Source: Rhizobium sp. Root1334
GTDB lineage: Bacteria; Pseudomonadota; Alphaproteobacteria; Rhizobiales; Rhizobiaceae
NCBI RefSeq assembly: GCF_001426665.1
Contig: NZ_LMEY01000001.1
Location: 1,017,178 to 1,081,177 of the forward strand
DNA: 64,000 nucleotides
Direction: 5' to 3'
Shown here: in pieces, positions 44,706-53,478 of the stretch
Numbering within the stretch: position 1 is the first letter of the stretch
Layout: each line of letters begins with the position of its first letter
The notes under the pieces: generated by a model
What the model was told of the DNA's origin: nothing
What the model saw: only the letters and a program-made list of their open reading frames with translations
The model's database searches: none
Program-made: the position numbers and the translations under genes

Positions 44706-45593
44706 ATGTCCGCATCAGAAAGCGAAATCCAGGCAAATCTTCTCGCCAAGGCGCTGCCCTATATGCAGCGCTACGAGAACAAAACGATCGTGGTAAAATA
44801 TGGCGGCCACGCCATGGGCAATGCCGAGCTCGGCAAGGCCTTTGCCGCGGATATCGCGCTTTTGAAGCAGTCGGGTGTCAACCCGATTGTTGTTCATGGC
44901 GGCGGTCCGCAGATCGGCGCGATGCTGACCAAGATGGGCATCGAATCAAAGTTCGAAGGCGGCCTGCGCGTCACCGATCAGAAAACCGTCGAGATCGTCG
45001 AAATGGTTCTGGCCGGCTCGATCAACAAGGAAATCGTCGCGCTGATCAACCAGACCGGCGAATGGGCGATCGGCCTGTGCGGCAAGGACGGCAACATGGT
45101 CTTTGCCGAGAAGGCCAAGAAGACCATCAAGGATCCGGACAGCAATATCGAACGCGTTCTCGATCTCGGCTTTGTCGGCGAGATCGTCGAAGTCGACCGC
45201 ACCCTGCTCGACCTGCTCGCCCGCTCGGAAATGATCCCGGTCATCGCCCCGGTCGCTCCCGGCCGCGACGGCGCCACCTACAACATCAACGCCGACACGT
45301 TTGCCGGCGCCATTGCCGGCGCGCTGAACGCCACGCGCCTGCTGTTCCTCACGGATGTTCCGGGCGTGCTCGACAAGAAGGGCGAACTGATCAAGGAACT
45401 CTCGGTCGCCGAAGCGCATGCGCTGATCAAGGACGGCACGATTTCCGGCGGCATGATTCCGAAGGTCGAAACCTGCATCGAAGCGCTTTCCCGCGGCGTC
45501 GAAGGCGTCGTCATCCTCAACGGCAAGACGGCACACTCGGTTCTGCTCGAAATCTTCACGGAACATGGTGCGGGAACGCTAATCGTTCCGTAA
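44706..45593 (+). CDS. argB: Acetylglutamate kinase
   Basis: The 295-residue enzyme phosphorylates N-acetylglutamate in arginine synthesis. Visible motifs are [25 protein letters not shown], the acetylglutamate contact [17 protein letters not shown], and the ATP-site stretches [13 protein letters not shown] and [10 protein letters not shown]. It is unadjacent to engB here; 3.7 kb of accessory genes lies between. Start ATG 44706 is preceded by TCGAGG. Confidence 0.96.
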   Translation: MSASESEIQANLLAKALPYMQRYENKTIVVKYGGHAMGNAELGKAFAADIALLKQSGVNPIVVHGGGPQIGAMLTKMGIESKFEGGLRVTDQKTVEIVEMVLAGSINKEIVALINQTGEWAIGLCGKDGNMVFAEKAKKTIKDPDSNIERVLDLGFVGEIVEVDRTLLDLLARSEMIPVIAPVAPGRDGATYNINADTFAGAIAGALNATRLLFLTDVPGVLDKKGELIKELSVAEAHALIKDGTISGGMIPKVETCIEALSRGVEGVVILNGKTAHSVLLEIFTEHGAGTLIVP

Positions 45594-45622
45594 GGCTGGC
45601 CGTAACGGATCTTCCTACCTCC

Positions 45623-45800
45623 GTCATTCCTGCTGTACTTGCCACAGGAATCCGGCCACGCGACATCCGTCGTGTGAAAAATCTTTCAGCGGCGCGGATG
45701 CGCCGCTACTGAATCCCCGCCACAGGTCCTTGGGTTAAACTCGAGGAGAAGATGACGGGAGAGTGAGATTGCCGCTCCAGAATCGTTAACCCGCGCGAGC
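45623..45800. repeat. Palindromic intergenic repeat cluster after argB
   Basis: Contains the palindrome ATTCCTG (45626-45632) - CAGGAAT (45645-45651), then AGCGGCGC-GGAT-GCGCCGCT (about 45689-45708). The phrase GTCATTCCTG...CACAGGAAT is one I recall as a repeated intergenic sequence of Rhizobium and Agrobacterium genomes. No coding frame is convincing in the 225-base gap. Confidence 0.5.
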
Positions 45801-45818
45801 GGTGGGAAACCCAAGCCC

Positions 45819-46589
45819 TCAGCCCTGCTGATATACCTTTGTCGCCTCACCCTTCAGCCACTCGATCATCGCCCGGTACGGGCCTGGCCCAAAGCTGATC
45901 CGCGCGACACCCAGCGCCGCCAGCGCCTTTATCTCCATGCCCGGCCGCATCATGATGTTTACCGGCAGCGCCACGGCCTCGCAGACACGGCCTATCAGGT
46001 CCGGATTCGACAGTCCCGGCACGAAGAAGCCGCTGGCACCGGCTTCGGCATAGGCCGCCGCCCGTTCGATTGCCTCATCAACCAGCGGCGCATGCCGGAC
46101 AGGATCGGAGAGCTTCAAAAACAGATCGGTGCGGGCATTGATGAAGAAGGGAATGCCCTTTTCGTCGGCCTTGGTGCGGATCGCCTTCACCCGCGCCGCC
46201 TGCGCTTCGACCGTATGCAGCCCGCTGCCGCCAACCACCTGATCCTCGAAGTTGATGCCGACGGCACCGGTATCGATCACCCGGCCGACATTTTCAGCGG
46301 TCGACCCAGCGTCTTCGGCATATCCGCCCTCGAAATCGATCGACACCGGCAGGTCGGTCGCAGCGACAATGCTGCGGGCGATATCGACGAGTTGCAGCAT
46401 CGGGATCTGCTGGCCGTCGCCGTAGCCATTGGCATCGGCCACCGACCAGCTTCCGGTCGCCAAAGCCTTGGCGCCGGAGGCCGCCACAGCCTTGGCCGTG
46501 CCCGCATCCCAGATGTTGTAGAGCACCACCGGATCGCCCTTGCGATGCAGATTGGCGAATGCCTTTGCCTTGTCCGTCTGGTTCATCAT
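45819..46589 (-). CDS. Isocitrate lyase / PEP mutase superfamily protein
   Basis: The 256-residue product matches the ICL/PEPM family of small lyases: KGDPVVLYNIWDAGTAKAVAA, LPVSIDFEGGYAEDAG, GAVGINFEDQVVGGSGL (metal Asp/Glu residues), FINARTDLF, GASGFFVPGLSNPDLIG. Family members act as carboxyphosphonoenolpyruvate mutase, PEP hydrolase or 2-methylisocitrate-type lyase; substrate unproven. ATG 46589 overlaps the ada stop codon, so it is translationally coupled to ada. That link is odd for a metabolic lyase. Confidence 0.87.
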   Translation of the reverse strand: MMNQTDKAKAFANLHRKGDPVVLYNIWDAGTAKAVAASGAKALATGSWSVADANGYGDGQQIPMLQLVDIARSIVAATDLPVSIDFEGGYAEDAGSTAENVGRVIDTGAVGINFEDQVVGGSGLHTVEAQAARVKAIRTKADEKGIPFFINARTDLFLKLSDPVRHAPLVDEAIERAAAYAEAGASGFFVPGLSNPDLIGRVCEAVALPVNIMMRPGMEIKALAALGVARISFGPGPYRAMIEWLKGEATKVYQQG

Positions 46590-47662
46590 CTTTCCTCCGA
46601 AAACAATCCCGTTGGCCTCATCCTGCCTTCATGCCGCAAAAGCCACTGCTTGCGCCAGATGCCGCCGCCATATCCGGTCAGCGAGCCATCTGTACCAATG
46701 CAGCGATGACAGGGAATGACAATCGAAATCTGGTTGGCGCCATTGGCCTTGGCAACGGCCCGGACCGCTTTCATCGTATCCACGTCGCGGGCGATATCAC
46801 CATAGGATCGTGTCTCGCCTGGCGGAATATCCTGCAGTTTCGCCCAGACCTGCCGCTCGAATGCCGTTCCGTTCAGGGCCAGCGGCGTCTTGAAGGCGTC
46901 CGGCTTGCCGGCGAAATAGTCCGAAAGCTCAGTCTCGATCTGCGCGATCGGCGGCGTCTTTCCGGGCGCCACGGACGAGCGCGTGTTCCGCTTCAGCTTC
47001 TCCATCTCGGCCGGCAATCCCTTGCGATCATGAAACTCCAGGAGATGCAGGCGTGTCTCGTCGGCCACCGCAACCATCGGCCCGAGCGGCGTTTCCATCC
47101 AGTCGGCATAAAGCAGCGTCCGCCCCTGCGACATCGCCGGGGCTCCGCCGATCAGCCGCGCGAAGGCGGCACGAAAGCCGCTTGGCGATTCATAGCCGGC
47201 CTCGATCTGGGCATCGATGACGCGGCCGCCATCTGCGAGATGCCGTGCTGCGGCACCCAGCCTTCGATGCCGGGCGAGATCGAGGAAAGTGATGCCGAGA
47301 TGGCGCTTGAAGGCGCGGCGCACGGTCGAAGGATCATAGCCGCGACGGATCAGATCGGTCTCGCTCCAGCGCCGTTCGGGATCGGCGTCAAGCGTCTGCA
47401 TCAGGCCGTCGACGATCGCATCCTTGCCACCCGCCGTCTCGAGTGGACGGCAGCGCAGGCAGGGCCGGAAACCCGCCTCCAGGCAGGTGCCGATCGAATC
47501 GGTGAAAATCGTGTTCTCACGCCGGGGTTTTCGCGCCGGGCATGAGAGACGGCAGAAGATGCCGGTGGTTTTGACACAGACGAAAGCCGAACCTTCATAG
47601 TCGGTGCTGCGCGCCAGGAGCGCGTCGTAAAGGGTGTCTTCAGGGGGCAGATCAAACAGCAT
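46586..47662 (-). CDS. ada: Bifunctional alkyl-DNA repair enzyme and regulator Ada
   Basis: The 358-residue product has an N-terminal zinc domain with Cys residues in FVCVKTTGIFCRLSC and GFRPCLRCRP (one of these accepts methyl-phosphotriester methyl groups in E. coli Ada), an AraC-type helix-turn-helix (about 95-180, DPSTVRRAFKRHLGITFLDLAR), and a C-terminal O6-methylguanine transferase domain with active-site PCHRCIG and GGIWRKQ. It repairs methylated DNA and, when methylated, activates its regulon. ATG 47662 starts MLFDLPPEDT; the frame upstream is non-homologous. Confidence 0.95.
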   Translation of the reverse strand: MLFDLPPEDTLYDALLARSTDYEGSAFVCVKTTGIFCRLSCPARKPRRENTIFTDSIGTCLEAGFRPCLRCRPLETAGGKDAIVDGLMQTLDADPERRWSETDLIRRGYDPSTVRRAFKRHLGITFLDLARHRRLGAAARHLADGGRVIDAQIEAGYESPSGFRAAFARLIGGAPAMSQGRTLLYADWMETPLGPMVAVADETRLHLLEFHDRKGLPAEMEKLKRNTRSSVAPGKTPPIAQIETELSDYFAGKPDAFKTPLALNGTAFERQVWAKLQDIPPGETRSYGDIARDVDTMKAVRAVAKANGANQISIVIPCHRCIGTDGSLTGYGGGIWRKQWLLRHEGRMRPTGLFSEER

Positions 47663-47718
47663 GATCCCTTCTACCACCGGACGATTCTGAGCGCCGCCGA
47701 AAATCGGGCGCGTATTTT

Positions 47719-48633
47719 TTAAAGAACCAGCAGCATCACCACGCCGAGCACGATCAGCAGGCAACCGAGAACTTCCAGCTTGTTGATCCACTCGCGGAAG
47801 ATGAAGACGGCGGAGGCAAAGGTGAACAGCATTTCCACCTGCGCCACCACCTTGACGATCGCCGCCTGCTGCAGCGTCATCGCCATAAACCAGCCGAACG
47901 AGGCGGACGCGCCGGCAAACCCGACCAGCAGGCCCGGCCGCCAGGCCTTGACCACCCGTTTCAACTCATCCGGCTCGCGGATCAGGATCCAGACCAGCAT
48001 CGTCACGGTCTGCAGCAGGATGACGAAACCGAGCGTGAAGCTCGCCTGCATGACGAAATCCGGCTCGGGCAGGCTAGGCGCCAGCGCCAGCGATGCAGAC
48101 CGGTAAGACACCGCCGACAGGCCGAAGAACGTGCCGGACAGAACGCCGATCCCGGCTGTGCGGGTAAACACCGACGTCACCAGCGATGTGACGCTGAGCG
48201 GCGTGCGCGCCACCGAAATGATCATCACGCCGACGACGGAAATCGCGATCGCAACCAGCGTCCCCCGGCTTGCCGCTTCGCCGAGAAAGATCAGCGCAAA
48301 CAAAGCCGCCTGTGCCGGTTCCGTGCGCGAATAGGCGGTTCCGACGGCAAAATTGCGAAAGGAAAACAGATGCACGAGCAGGAAGGTCGCGGCGATCTGC
48401 GACAGACCGCCGATCACAGCCCACAGGAAGAAATGCGCATCCGGAACCGGCAGCGGCCGGTCGAACCCGCGCCAGAGAATGGCGAGGTAGACCAGCGCGA
48501 ACGGCACGCCGTAACCGAAGCGCACGAAGGTCGCCCCGGTCGTACCCATCACACCCTTCAGGTGTTTTTGCATGGCGGAGCGGATGTTCTGCAGGAAGGC
48601 AGCCGCGATGGTGATGACGATCCAAGTTTGCAT
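47719..48633 (-). CDS. EamA/DMT-family exporter
   Basis: The 304-residue product has about ten membrane helices. Conserved segments are RFGYGVPFALVYLAILWRG, NFAVGTAYSRTEPAQAALFALIFLGE, the loop SVVGVMIISV and a C-terminal EWINKLEVLGCLLIVLGVVMLLVL. It lies 56 bases upstream of ada on the same strand, and might be cotranscribed. Substrate unknown. Confidence 0.87.
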   Translation of the reverse strand: MQTWIVITIAAAFLQNIRSAMQKHLKGVMGTTGATFVRFGYGVPFALVYLAILWRGFDRPLPVPDAHFFLWAVIGGLSQIAATFLLVHLFSFRNFAVGTAYSRTEPAQAALFALIFLGEAASRGTLVAIAISVVGVMIISVARTPLSVTSLVTSVFTRTAGIGVLSGTFFGLSAVSYRSASLALAPSLPEPDFVMQASFTLGFVILLQTVTMLVWILIREPDELKRVVKAWRPGLLVGFAGASASFGWFMAMTLQQAAIVKVVAQVEMLFTFASAVFIFREWINKLEVLGCLLIVLGVVMLLVL

Positions 48634-48816
48634 CCTTGCGGGCTAGCATGCCCGGCGGCGGGAATCCATCACCGCGCATCGCGCAACCGGGCCATTGTCG
48701 CCTTTAGGCAACAAGGCCGCTGGCGTTTTCGCCACAAACGCCAGGTCACGGACCTCCACGCTTGCGCGGCGCATGCGGTTGGGTAGCGTCAGCGCAATTC
48801 AGACCAGGGACGCCGG

Positions 48817-49542
48817 ATGCCAGATCTGCACTATGAAGAGCCATCGCTGGCGGAGCTTTACGATCTCGACAGCGGCTGGTCGCTCGACCGCGATTTCTAT
48901 CTGGCGCTGGCCGGCAAGGCGCCGCAGCGGGTCCTCGATCTCGGCTGCGGGACCGGGCTGCTCTGCGACGCCTATGCCGCGCTTGGCCATGTGGTCACCG
49001 GCGTAGACCCTGCCAGAGCCATGCTCGATATCGCCCGGCAAAAGCCCAACGGCGACCGGATCGATTGGGTGCAGGCCGCAGCCCAGCATTTCCGCTCGCC
49101 GGAACGGTTCGACTTGATCATCATGACCGGTCACGCCTTCCAGGTCTTTCTCGACGACAGCGACGTGCTCGCCGTGCTGGCAACGATACGCCAGCACCTT
49201 GCGCCGGGCGGCATGATCGCCTTCGAGAGCCGCAACCCGGCGATCGACTGGCCCGCCCGCTGGAACCGCGATGCCGACCTTGCGGCCGAAGGACACTCCA
49301 TCCGCCAGTCGCGCCGGGTTTCGCGCATGGCCAACAGGCGCATTGCATTCGACACCCACTATGAACTGCCCGGCCGTACGCTCGTTTCGTCCAGCGAACT
49401 GCTCTTCCTGTCGCGAACCGAGATCGAAGACCATCTGACCGCATCCGGCCTGCGGGCAGAAGCCGTCTATGGCGGCTGGCTGTCGGAACCGTTCGACGAG
49501 GCCGTTTCCGAGGAAATCATCGTCATCGTCCGGGCGGCATGA
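48817..49542 (+). CDS. SAM-dependent class I methyltransferase
   Basis: The 241-residue product has the SAM-binding motif RVLDLGCGTGLLCDAYA near residue 40, then VTGVDPARAMLDIARQ (motif II), FDLIIMTGHAFQVFLDDSD and LAPGGMIAFESRNPAIDW. It has no substrate-specific domain. ATG 48817 follows GGGACGCCGG. It is convergent with no gene and is followed 55 bases later by the nucleotidase gene on the same strand. Confidence 0.9.
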   Translation: MPDLHYEEPSLAELYDLDSGWSLDRDFYLALAGKAPQRVLDLGCGTGLLCDAYAALGHVVTGVDPARAMLDIARQKPNGDRIDWVQAAAQHFRSPERFDLIIMTGHAFQVFLDDSDVLAVLATIRQHLAPGGMIAFESRNPAIDWPARWNRDADLAAEGHSIRQSRRVSRMANRRIAFDTHYELPGRTLVSSSELLFLSRTEIEDHLTASGLRAEAVYGGWLSEPFDEAVSEEIIVIVRAA

Positions 49543-49597
49543 ACAGAGCGACACATTTCCCATTTGCGTCCGCCGCGACCCATGGCATAACGCGCAG

Positions 49598-50311
49598 ATG
49601 ACCCAGCTCGACCGCCTGCCGACCCAAGCCGATTTCGCCCATGTCACTGACTGGGTGTTCGATCTCGACAACACGCTTTATCCGCATCACGTCAATCTGT
49701 TCTCGCAGATCGACCGCAACATGACGGCGTATGTCTCTGCCCTATTGACCTTGGACCCGGTTGAAGCGAAGAAGCTGCAGAAGGAATATTACCGTGATCA
49801 CGGCACCACGCTGCAGGGGCTGATGATCCATCACGGCATCGATCCCAACGATTTCCTGCAAAAGGCGCATGCGATCGACTATTCCGTCGTTCCGGCCGAT
49901 CCGGCGCTCGGCGAGGCGATCAAGGCGCTGCCGGGACGCAAGTTCATCTTCACCAACGGTAGCGTCAAACACGCTGAAATGACGGCGCGCGCGCTTGGTA
50001 TCCTCGATAATTTCGACGATATTTTCGATATCGTCGCGGCCGACTATGTGCCCAAGCCCGCCGGCGACACCTATCACAAGTTCATGAGCCTGCATCGGGT
50101 CGATACCAGGCACGCCGCCATGTTCGAAGACCTGCCGCGCAACCTGATCGTGCCCAAAACGCTCGGCATGAAGACGGTTCTCCTGGTTCCGCGCAATTTC
50201 GAATATGAGTTCGCTGAATCCTGGGAAAAGACGGAGGATGGGTCAGCGCAGGTCGATTACGTCACAGAAGACTTGACGGACTTCCTCAACCGGCTGTTGT
50301 CCGAAGGCTGA
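49598..50311 (+). CDS. HAD-family pyrimidine 5'-nucleotidase
   Basis: The 237-residue product is a haloacid-dehalogenase hydrolase with motif I VFDLDNTLYPH, motif II KFIFTNGSVKHAE and the C-terminal DLPRNLIVPKTLG segment. The LDNTLYP form, with Leu-Tyr-Pro, is typical of the SDT1/pyrimidine nucleotidase branch. It would dephosphorylate UMP or CMP. ATG 49598 begins MTQLDRLPTQADFAHVTDW; upstream extension is unneeded. Confidence 0.9.
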   Translation: MTQLDRLPTQADFAHVTDWVFDLDNTLYPHHVNLFSQIDRNMTAYVSALLTLDPVEAKKLQKEYYRDHGTTLQGLMIHHGIDPNDFLQKAHAIDYSVVPADPALGEAIKALPGRKFIFTNGSVKHAEMTARALGILDNFDDIFDIVAADYVPKPAGDTYHKFMSLHRVDTRHAAMFEDLPRNLIVPKTLGMKTVLLVPRNFEYEFAESWEKTEDGSAQVDYVTEDLTDFLNRLLSEG

Positions 50312-50449
50312 CATCGCTCCCGGAACACAGTTTTGACACTGAAAAACCCTTTTCTTGTCAAAGACTTACATTACCAAACTTTAACTGGCCATCCCGGCCA
50401 GCCTGTCTATCCTCATCTCAGGGTCAATGATCACTGAAAGGATTTCGAC

Positions 50450-50968
50450 ATGCGAAAGAACACTTTGATTCTCGGCGCCGTCGCCGCCAGCCTCGCTCTC
50501 ACCGGCTTTGTTGCCCCCACCTTCGCCGCCCGGCAAAAGCCGACGCCGGAGCAGCGGGCCGAATGGACGATCAAGCGCTTCGATACCAATGGCGACAACA
50601 AGGTTTCGCCGGACGAAATTCATGCCCGCATGACAGAAGCCTTCAAGGCTTTCGATACCGACGGCAACGGCCAGGTCACCCGCGAAGAAATCGAGGCAGT
50701 GCGCAAGGCGCGCGGCCAGGAATGGCGCGCCGCCAAGGAAAAGACCGGCGCAGACAGGACTGCAGCGATCGAAAAGCTTAAAGAGACACGCCCGGCCATG
50801 CTGCCCGGCATCCGGCACAAGGGCTTCGATCGCGCCGATACCGACAAGAACGGCTCGCTCAGCCTTGCTGAAGTCACAGCCCGGGCCGATGCAATGTTCA
50901 AGCGCCGCGACACCAATGGCGACGGCGTCATCGACGCCTCGGATTTCACCAAAACCAAGAAAATCTGA
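50450..50968 (+). CDS. Secreted EF-hand calcium-binding protein
   Basis: The 172-residue product has a signal peptide (about 1-26, MRKNTLILGAVAASLALTGF, ending FAA) and four EF-hand loops: DTNGDNKVSPDE, DTDGNGQVTREE, DTDKNGSLSLAE and DTNGDGVIDASD. They lie at about 45-56, 69-80, 128-139 and 152-163. The helices between are charged. It probably binds calcium in the periplasm; function unknown. A hairpin follows (50975-51002). Confidence 0.88.
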   Translation: MRKNTLILGAVAASLALTGFVAPTFAARQKPTPEQRAEWTIKRFDTNGDNKVSPDEIHARMTEAFKAFDTDGNGQVTREEIEAVRKARGQEWRAAKEKTGADRTAAIEKLKETRPAMLPGIRHKGFDRADTDKNGSLSLAEVTARADAMFKRRDTNGDGVIDASDFTKTKKI

Positions 50969-50974
50969 TAGCAT

Positions 50975-51002
50975 GACCCCGGCCAACCCTTTGGCCGGGG
51001 TC
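50975..51002. terminator. Bidirectional terminator-like hairpin
   Basis: GACCCCGGCCA (50975-50985) and TGGCCGGGGTC (50992-51002) are perfect 11-base arms around ACCCTT. It lies between the EF-hand gene and the convergent PepSY gene. No long T run follows on either strand. Confidence 0.55.
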
Positions 51003-51025
51003 CTCAGCTTGCAGTCAATCTCTTA

Positions 51026-52396
51026 CTACGGCGCAAAGCGGATGGCACGCCGGAAGAGCGGGTAGCTCCAGTCCAGCACCAGCATCACCACCAGCGAGAT
51101 TCCCACCAGCGGAAAGAGAATGCCGCCGATCGCGAGCAGCGCGATCAGGCCGCGAAACACCCTTCTGTCCGAAGGCATCGGCGGCACACCGAGCGACCCC
51201 TTTGGCCGGCGCTTCCACCACATGACAGCGGCCGAAACCGCAAGCAGCACGATGGCGATGCAGGCCGCGAGTAGTACGAGTTGATTGATGAGCCCGAATT
51301 CCTGCCCCATATGGACATTGATGCCCCACTCCAGCGCCCTGCCGAGCGGGCCGTAATCGGCATAGCTCATGTCGATCAGCGGCTTGCCGCTATACTGGTC
51401 GAGATGCACGACGCGCTGCTGCGAAACATCGTCAGGATAGACGGAGCCGGTATAGACGCCTTGCGGCTTTGCCGGAATGTTGACGGCATAGCCATGATGC
51501 AGGCCTAGCCTGTCAAACGTGGCGACGGCCTGATCGAGGCTGATCGGCACGACACCTTGTCCTGTCGATTGCGGAACCTGTGCCTGTTCCAGCGACCACG
51601 TCGTCTTGGCGATATGATCAAGATGTTCGCCGGACATCGGCACGGCTGTGCGCACGCCGGCCGGATAGCCGAAATTGTTGCCGTTCGCCCATTCGTTGAC
51701 CTTCTCGCCCCAGACGCCCGACCAGGGCATGCCGGTCACGGCGAGAAAGACAATGAAGAAGCCGACGAAGATGCCGCTGACCGCATGGGTGTCGCGCCAG
51801 AATACCCGCCGTTTCGGCGTGCCGCGTACGCTCACAACCCCGCCTGTCTGGGTGCGGGGCCACCAGAGATAGATGCCGGTGGCGACCAGAAGTATCGACC
51901 ACCCCGCCGCAATCTCGATCAGCGTCCGCGCGAAAGAGCCGAAATATTTCAGGCTGTGCAGGCTGCGGATGGTCCACATGATGGTGCCGCGATCAGGCAA
52001 CGCGCCCAGTATCTTTCCGTCATAGGGATTGACGTAAACCGCCATCCGGCCGGCAGCAGGCGTGCTGACGGTGATCTCGACGGAATCGGTTGAGGATGGC
52101 GGATCGGTATATTTGATCGCCGTGCCGGGATAGGCGGCCAGCGCCGCCGCGACCATCACTGAGGGTGCGGCCGTGGCGGTATTTTCCTGAACCTCGACCC
52201 GCTTCAGGTCGGCATAGACGAGACCATCGATCTCGTCGCGAAACAGATAGAGCGCGCCGGTGACTGCCAGCGTGATCAGAAACGGCAGAACCAGAAGGCC
52301 TGCATAGAAATGCCAGCGCCAGACGGCGCGGTAAAGGTCGGACGGCGAACGCACCGCAACAGCAGCGTCCACGCGGCCGATGGTGAAATCGGACAT
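51026..52396 (-). CDS. PepSY-associated membrane protein (iron-uptake type)
   Basis: The 456-residue product has PepSY_TM architecture: helices near 25-50, 155-175, 195-225, 345-375 and 400-430, with periplasmic PepSY stretches between. It starts [36 protein letters not shown]; conserved WSILLVATGIYLWWPR and RDTHAVSGIFVGFFIVFLAVTGMPW follow. Such proteins commonly accompany TonB-dependent siderophore receptors as reductase-type components, but no receptor is adjacent here. A DUF2946 gene lies just upstream on the same strand. Confidence 0.88.
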   Translation of the reverse strand: MSDFTIGRVDAAVAVRSPSDLYRAVWRWHFYAGLLVLPFLITLAVTGALYLFRDEIDGLVYADLKRVEVQENTATAAPSVMVAAALAAYPGTAIKYTDPPSSTDSVEITVSTPAAGRMAVYVNPYDGKILGALPDRGTIMWTIRSLHSLKYFGSFARTLIEIAAGWSILLVATGIYLWWPRTQTGGVVSVRGTPKRRVFWRDTHAVSGIFVGFFIVFLAVTGMPWSGVWGEKVNEWANGNNFGYPAGVRTAVPMSGEHLDHIAKTTWSLEQAQVPQSTGQGVVPISLDQAVATFDRLGLHHGYAVNIPAKPQGVYTGSVYPDDVSQQRVVHLDQYSGKPLIDMSYADYGPLGRALEWGINVHMGQEFGLINQLVLLAACIAIVLLAVSAAVMWWKRRPKGSLGVPPMPSDRRVFRGLIALLAIGGILFPLVGISLVVMLVLDWSYPLFRRAIRFAP

Positions 52397-52458
52397 GGGT
52401 TTCTCCAGATGAGCTTAGATAGCGGCCACCGCGTCACGCGCGGCCGGGATTCAAGACG

Positions 52459-52863
52459 TCATGCGGAAGAGGATGGAGGGGCTCTCGCCTCGGCGAGGAA
52501 GCTGCGTAAAACAACACGCGGAGTTGGCTTTGCGACGACATAGATTTCGGCCGCCGCACGAAGAACAGGCGTTAGGATATCGATCGAACGGCCAGGCAAA
52601 GCAGGCGTATAGCCAGCCGCTATCTGGCAGAGCGTAGCGCACAGGTCATGGGCGGCCTTTGCAGGCCCACCGTCAGGCAAAGTCTGCTGCGGCCCGTCCT
52701 CATGCGCAATGCAAAGGATGTTGAACGGATCGACGGCAGCGCTGGCCATCGTTCCATGGGCAACACCGGAGAGAAGCCCCTGGACCAACAGCATGGCAGC
52801 GAACAGCACGGCAATCGCGCTGGCCGACACTCTATCTCTCAAGACAAGCCGCAGGGTTTTCAT
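52459..52863 (-). CDS. DUF2946-like small secreted/membrane protein
   Basis: The 134-residue product has an N-terminal hydrophobic segment (about 12-35, ASAIAVLFAAMLLVQGLLSGVAHG) and conserved Cys/His sites CIAH and HDLCATLCQIA, typical of DUF2946 proteins next to copper or iron transport genes. Start ATG 52863 is preferred to the in-frame GTG at 52866. It lies 62 bases upstream of the PepSY gene. Function unknown. Confidence 0.7.
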   Translation of the reverse strand: MKTLRLVLRDRVSASAIAVLFAAMLLVQGLLSGVAHGTMASAAVDPFNILCIAHEDGPQQTLPDGGPAKAAHDLCATLCQIAAGYTPALPGRSIDILTPVLRAAAEIYVVAKPTPRVVLRSFLAEARAPPSSSA

Positions 52864-52950
52864 CACGGCTCATTGCCACAGCCGCGGCGCGCTGTCACTG
52901 CGACACAACGCCGGTTGCGCTACTGGCGGCGGCAGGGACCCGTCGGACGC

Positions 52951-53388
52951 CTAATGGCGTCGTTTGGCGGCCGCCAACTTGACTTCACCCTCATCCTCGC
53001 CGTCCCAGTAATGCGCCCGGACGGCGCTGATCCTGATCAGAACCATACCTTTGGTGTCGATGCCGTCCTTGAACCAGTCATCGAGATCCGGCGTCCAATG
53101 CTTCTTGAACATGGCCTTGTCCTTGATGACATCGGCTTCGCCTTCCACCGCCACCATGAAGGCCTTCTGCCCCTGGAAGGACAGACCCACTTTGGAGTTG
53201 CGTTTGATATCATCGACCATCCGCGACTTTTCCCAGGTGAAATAATAGGAATCGCCGTCGTAATCGACCTCGCCATTGTTGCTCATTGGACGTGCGGCGA
53301 TGGCACCGCCATCGGTGTGGGTCGATAACATGGCGATATCGATATCGCGCATTTTCGAGGCTATGTCGGAAAGGTTCTTGTCACTCAT
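52951..53388 (-). CDS. Pyridoxamine-phosphate-oxidase-like general stress protein
   Basis: The 145-residue product has the split-barrel flavin fold of the Pyrdox_oxase_2/general stress 26 family: MRDIDIAMLSTHTDGGAIAARPMSNNGEVDYDGDSYYFTWEKSRM, KVGLSFQGQKAFMVAVEGEADVI, and a C-terminal helix. It might bind FMN or F420-type cofactor. A possible EcfG-type promoter lies upstream (53420-53444). Confidence 0.87.
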   Translation of the reverse strand: MSDKNLSDIASKMRDIDIAMLSTHTDGGAIAARPMSNNGEVDYDGDSYYFTWEKSRMVDDIKRNSKVGLSFQGQKAFMVAVEGEADVIKDKAMFKKHWTPDLDDWFKDGIDTKGMVLIRISAVRAHYWDGEDEGEVKLAAAKRRH

Positions 53389-53419
53389 GATCGTCTCCCA
53401 TGTCGATGACTGACGTGAA

Positions 53420-53444
53420 AACGCAGCCCGCGCCGATTGGTTCA
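53420..53444 (-). promoter_or_regulatory. Candidate EcfG/RpoE2-type stress promoter
   Basis: Read on the minus strand: TGAAC (53444-53440), 16 bases, CGTT (53423-53420), one base off the alphaproteobacterial general-stress consensus GGAAC-N16/17-CGTT. It sits about 30 bases upstream of the general stress protein ATG. Confidence 0.35.
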
Positions 53445-53478
53445 GACGCGGGCCGGAAAAGACGGCATCGTGATCGCT

